DNA of 35,019 bases from Flavobacteriales bacterium (GTDB lineage Bacteria > Bacteroidota > Bacteroidia > Flavobacteriales_D > Crocinitomicaceae): the NCBI GenBank assembly GCA_947500755.1, contig CANMTO010000027.1, positions 1 through 35,019 of the forward strand. The letters are read 5' to 3'. Below, in pieces: positions 33,026-35,019 of the stretch (the first letter of the stretch is position 1; every line of letters begins with the position of its first letter). The notes under the pieces were generated by a model that saw nothing but the letters and a program-made list of their open reading frames with translations, was not told the DNA's origin and made no database searches. A program made the position numbers and the translations under genes.

Positions 33026-35019
33026 TGCTTGTATTTTTTACCGCTTCCGCAAGGACAAGGTTCGTTTCGATTAATTTTTGCATCAACCACAATGGGCTCT
33101 CGTTTCACGGGTTCTGTCATTGAATTCTGAATCGCTTCTTGATACCCTTGACTACCCTCAAATTTTGGAGACTGTCCGGAGGTACTTACATTGGTTTGTG
33201 ATTTTGCGTAAGGATTTTGAGTTATTTCCTTATTCGTGCTTTGTGCCTCCTGTTCAAATGGGATATCTAAATTCATGAGCAGTTCCACCGAGGAAACATT
33301 CACTCTATTAATCATATTCTTGAATAAATCGTAAGATTCTAGTTTATAAATTACTAAAGGATCCTTTTGCTCGTAGGTGGCATTGTTTACGGCCGATCGT
33401 AAGTCATCCATTTCACGTAAATGCTCTTTCCATTCGTTGTCTATAATACCAAGGATTACGTGTTTCTCAAATTGTTTTGAAATGTTAGCGCATTGGGTGG
33501 TATATGCTTCTTGTAAATTCACCACCAGCTGCACTTCTCTTCGGCTATCCGTTAACGGGAAAACGATGTTCTTGTATCGATCCGACATGGTTTCATGTAC
33601 ATGTTTAACCTGAGGAAACGCCTTGGAGGCGAATTTTTCGCATTTGCGCTTATACTGAGATAACATGCTTTGATATACCAAGTTAACCAAGGTATTGGAA
33701 TCTGAGCGCTTAAATTCCTCTTCCGTAACGGGAGACGAAATGCCTAGGATTCGAATTAACTCCACTTCGAAATCTATAAAATCTGCATGTATGTTTTGCT
33801 GTACTGTTTGTTCGCACAAATCAAAGAACATGTTGTCTACGTCAATATCCAGCCGATCACCAAAAAGCGCATTCTTACGAAGCTTATAAATGAGTTTTCG
33901 CTGAGCGTTCATGACGTCGTCATATTCCAGTAAACGCTTGCGAATACCAAAATTATTTTCCTCAACTTTTTTCTGTGCACGCTCTATGGATTTAGAAACC
34001 ATCCCATGACTAATCACTTCGCCTTCCTTTAGTCCCATGCGGTCCATAATCTTGGCGATGCGCTCTGAGCCAAACTTCCGCATTAAATCATCCTCTAGGG
34101 AAACAAAAAATTGCGACGACCCCGGATCTCCTTGTCGACCTGAACGTCCACGTAGCTGTCTGTCCACCCGTCGCGAATCGTGGCGTTCGGTACCGATGAT
34201 TGCTAGTCCACCCGCCTCTTTAACTCCTTCGCCTAGTTTAATATCCGTACCCCTTCCGGCCATATTCGTTGCAATCGTAACAGCTCCGGCTTGGCCTGCA
34301 GCGGCAACAATCTCCGCTTCTTTTTGGTGGTACTTGGCATTGAGTACTTGATGCTTAACTTTATTGAATTGTAACATTTTACTGAGTAATTCAGAAATCT
34401 CAACCGTTGTTGTACCCACAAGCACAGGACGACCTTCCGCTACGAGTCGTGCTACCTCTTCAATAACCGCGGCGAATTTCTCTCGAGCCGTTTTGAATAC
34501 CATATCGTCTAGATCCTTTCGAACCGCCTTTCGATTCGTAGGTATCGCCACCACATCTAATTTGTAAATGTCGTAGAATTCTTTGGCCTCAGTTTCAGCC
34601 GTACCTGTCATTCCCGCCAATTTATGGTACATTCGAAAGTAATTCTGAAGGGTAACAGTGGCATACGTTTGTGTAGCCGCCTCAATCTGAACGTTTTCTT
34701 TTGCTTCAATGGCCTGGTGTAAACCATCTGAATATCGACGACCTTCTAAGATACGTCCAGTGGATTCATCTACAATTTTAACTTTGCTATCTAAAATCAC
34801 GTATTCGACTTCTTTTTCAAATAGCGTGTAGGCTTTGAGTAACTGATTCACCGAGTGAATTCGTTCCGATTTAATGGAATAATCTCGGACTAACGTATCT
34901 TTCTTTTCAAGAAATTGCTCGTTATTAAGTTCTTCCTTTTGAAGCTTTGCGATTTCTGCACCAATATCAGGCATAATGAAAAAGTCTTTATCATCGCTGC
35001 CTGAAATCAAGTCAATTCC
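33010..35019 (-). CDS. secA: Preprotein translocase ATPase SecA, N-terminal part outside the window
   Basis: SecA drives preproteins through SecYEG using ATP. The frame is open to the window edge at 35019, so this is the C-terminal portion (about 670 residues). Bacteroidota SecA usually exceeds 1000 residues, so the DEAD motor-1 domain lies outside. Visible parts are YFRMYHKLAGMTGTAETEA, VLVGTTTVEISELLSKML, TIATNMAGRGTDIKLGEGV and the arginine-finger block RQLRGRSGRQGDPGSSQFF of motor 2, then the helical scaffold with ERAQKKVEENNF and RKLIYKLR. A proline/serine-rich linker ends in the zinc-binding SEC-C motif CPCGSGKKYKQCHG. It heads the secA-DUF2520-kdsC run. Confidence 0.97.
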   Translation of the reverse strand, partial: GIDLISGSDDKDFFIMPDIGAEIAKLQKEELNNEQFLEKKDTLVRDYSIKSERIHSVNQLLKAYTLFEKEVEYVILDSKVKIVDESTGRILEGRRYSDGLHQAIEAKENVQIEAATQTYATVTLQNYFRMYHKLAGMTGTAETEAKEFYDIYKLDVVAIPTNRKAVRKDLDDMVFKTAREKFAAVIEEVARLVAEGRPVLVGTTTVEISELLSKMLQFNKVKHQVLNAKYHQKEAEIVAAAGQAGAVTIATNMAGRGTDIKLGEGVKEAGGLAIIGTERHDSRRVDRQLRGRSGRQGDPGSSQFFVSLEDDLMRKFGSERIAKIMDRMGLKEGEVISHGMVSKSIERAQKKVEENNFGIRKRLLEYDDVMNAQRKLIYKLRKNALFGDRLDIDVDNMFFDLCEQTVQQNIHADFIDFEVELIRILGISSPVTEEEFKRSDSNTLVNLVYQSMLSQYKRKCEKFASKAFPQVKHVHETMSDRYKNIVFPLTDSRREVQLVVNLQEAYTTQCANISKQFEKHVILGIIDNEWKEHLREMDDLRSAVNNATYEQKDPLVIYKLESYDLFKNMINRVNVSSVELLMNLDIPFEQEAQSTNKEITQNPYAKSQTNVSTSGQSPKFEGSQGYQEAIQNSMTEPVKREPIVVDAKINRNEPCPCGSGKKYKQCHGK

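Noticed and set aside
1..35019. CRISPR arrays, tRNA or rRNA genes, insertion sequences, phage or toxin-antitoxin genes, riboswitches
   Set aside because: No direct-repeat arrays, cloverleaf-like intergenic sequence, transposase motifs or conserved leader folds were seen; nearly all sequence is accounted for by housekeeping genes.

Overview
The window comes from a Bacteroidota chromosome, most likely Flavobacteriia or a close relative. Four things point there. (i) The primary sigma factor is the short 288-residue type without region 1.1. (ii) Matches to the Bacteroidota -7 promoter element TAnnTTTG lie upstream of gyrA, clpC, the alpha-oxoamine synthase, efp, the L,D-transpeptidase and the rhomboid gene. 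(iii) The cell-envelope gene families are typical of the phylum. (iv) The gene order htrA / dapF-GNAT-mltG is one I associate with it. The DNA is AT-leaning by eye and almost fully coding. No gap between genes exceeds 300 bases; the longest, about 240 bases, holds a gene remnant. I saw no rRNA, tRNA, CRISPR array, insertion sequence or prophage.

Layout, left to right. 1-3362 (minus): gyrA followed by a secreted repeat-like protein cut by the window edge. 3584-6112 (plus): clpC, separated by a bidirectional terminator from 6175-7419 (minus), a sphingolipid-type alpha-oxoamine synthase. 7518-8966 (minus): a GAPDH with a long N-terminal extension. 9033-9899 (minus): rpoD, with its own terminator. 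10033-11502 (minus): an HtrA/Deg protease. 11615-19365 (plus): six overlapping or nearly touching genes, namely dapF, a GNAT acetyltransferase, mltG, a glycosylasparaginase, a GH2 beta-mannosidase and a TonB-dependent receptor. This run joins peptidoglycan metabolism to what looks like periplasmic N-glycoprotein breakdown.

19356-22443 (minus): radC-wecB-deacetylase-like, joined by 4-base overlaps; the first gene to be transcribed is radC. 22495-24146 (minus): efp-gcvT. 24220-24383 (minus): decayed remnant of a DUF1801-type gene. 24384-30249 (minus): five tightly packed genes, transcribed in the order L,D-transpeptidase lipoprotein, rpe, secreted protein of unknown function, cvfB-like, RluA-type pseudouridine synthase with a large extra N-terminal half. 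30302-31779 (plus): rhomboid protease and class IV aminotransferase, starting from a promoter that nearly touches the divergent transpeptidase promoter. 31780-35019 (minus): secA (cut by the window edge), a DUF2520 protein and a KdsC-type phosphatase, all overlapping.

Most of the window is housekeeping: DNA topology, transcription, proteolysis, secretion, cell wall and LPS precursors. I did not find a convincing undescribed multi-gene system. The points most worth following are the glycosylasparaginase/beta-mannosidase/TonB cluster, the extended RluA protein, the deacetylase-like protein with an altered metal motif, and the DUF1801 remnant.
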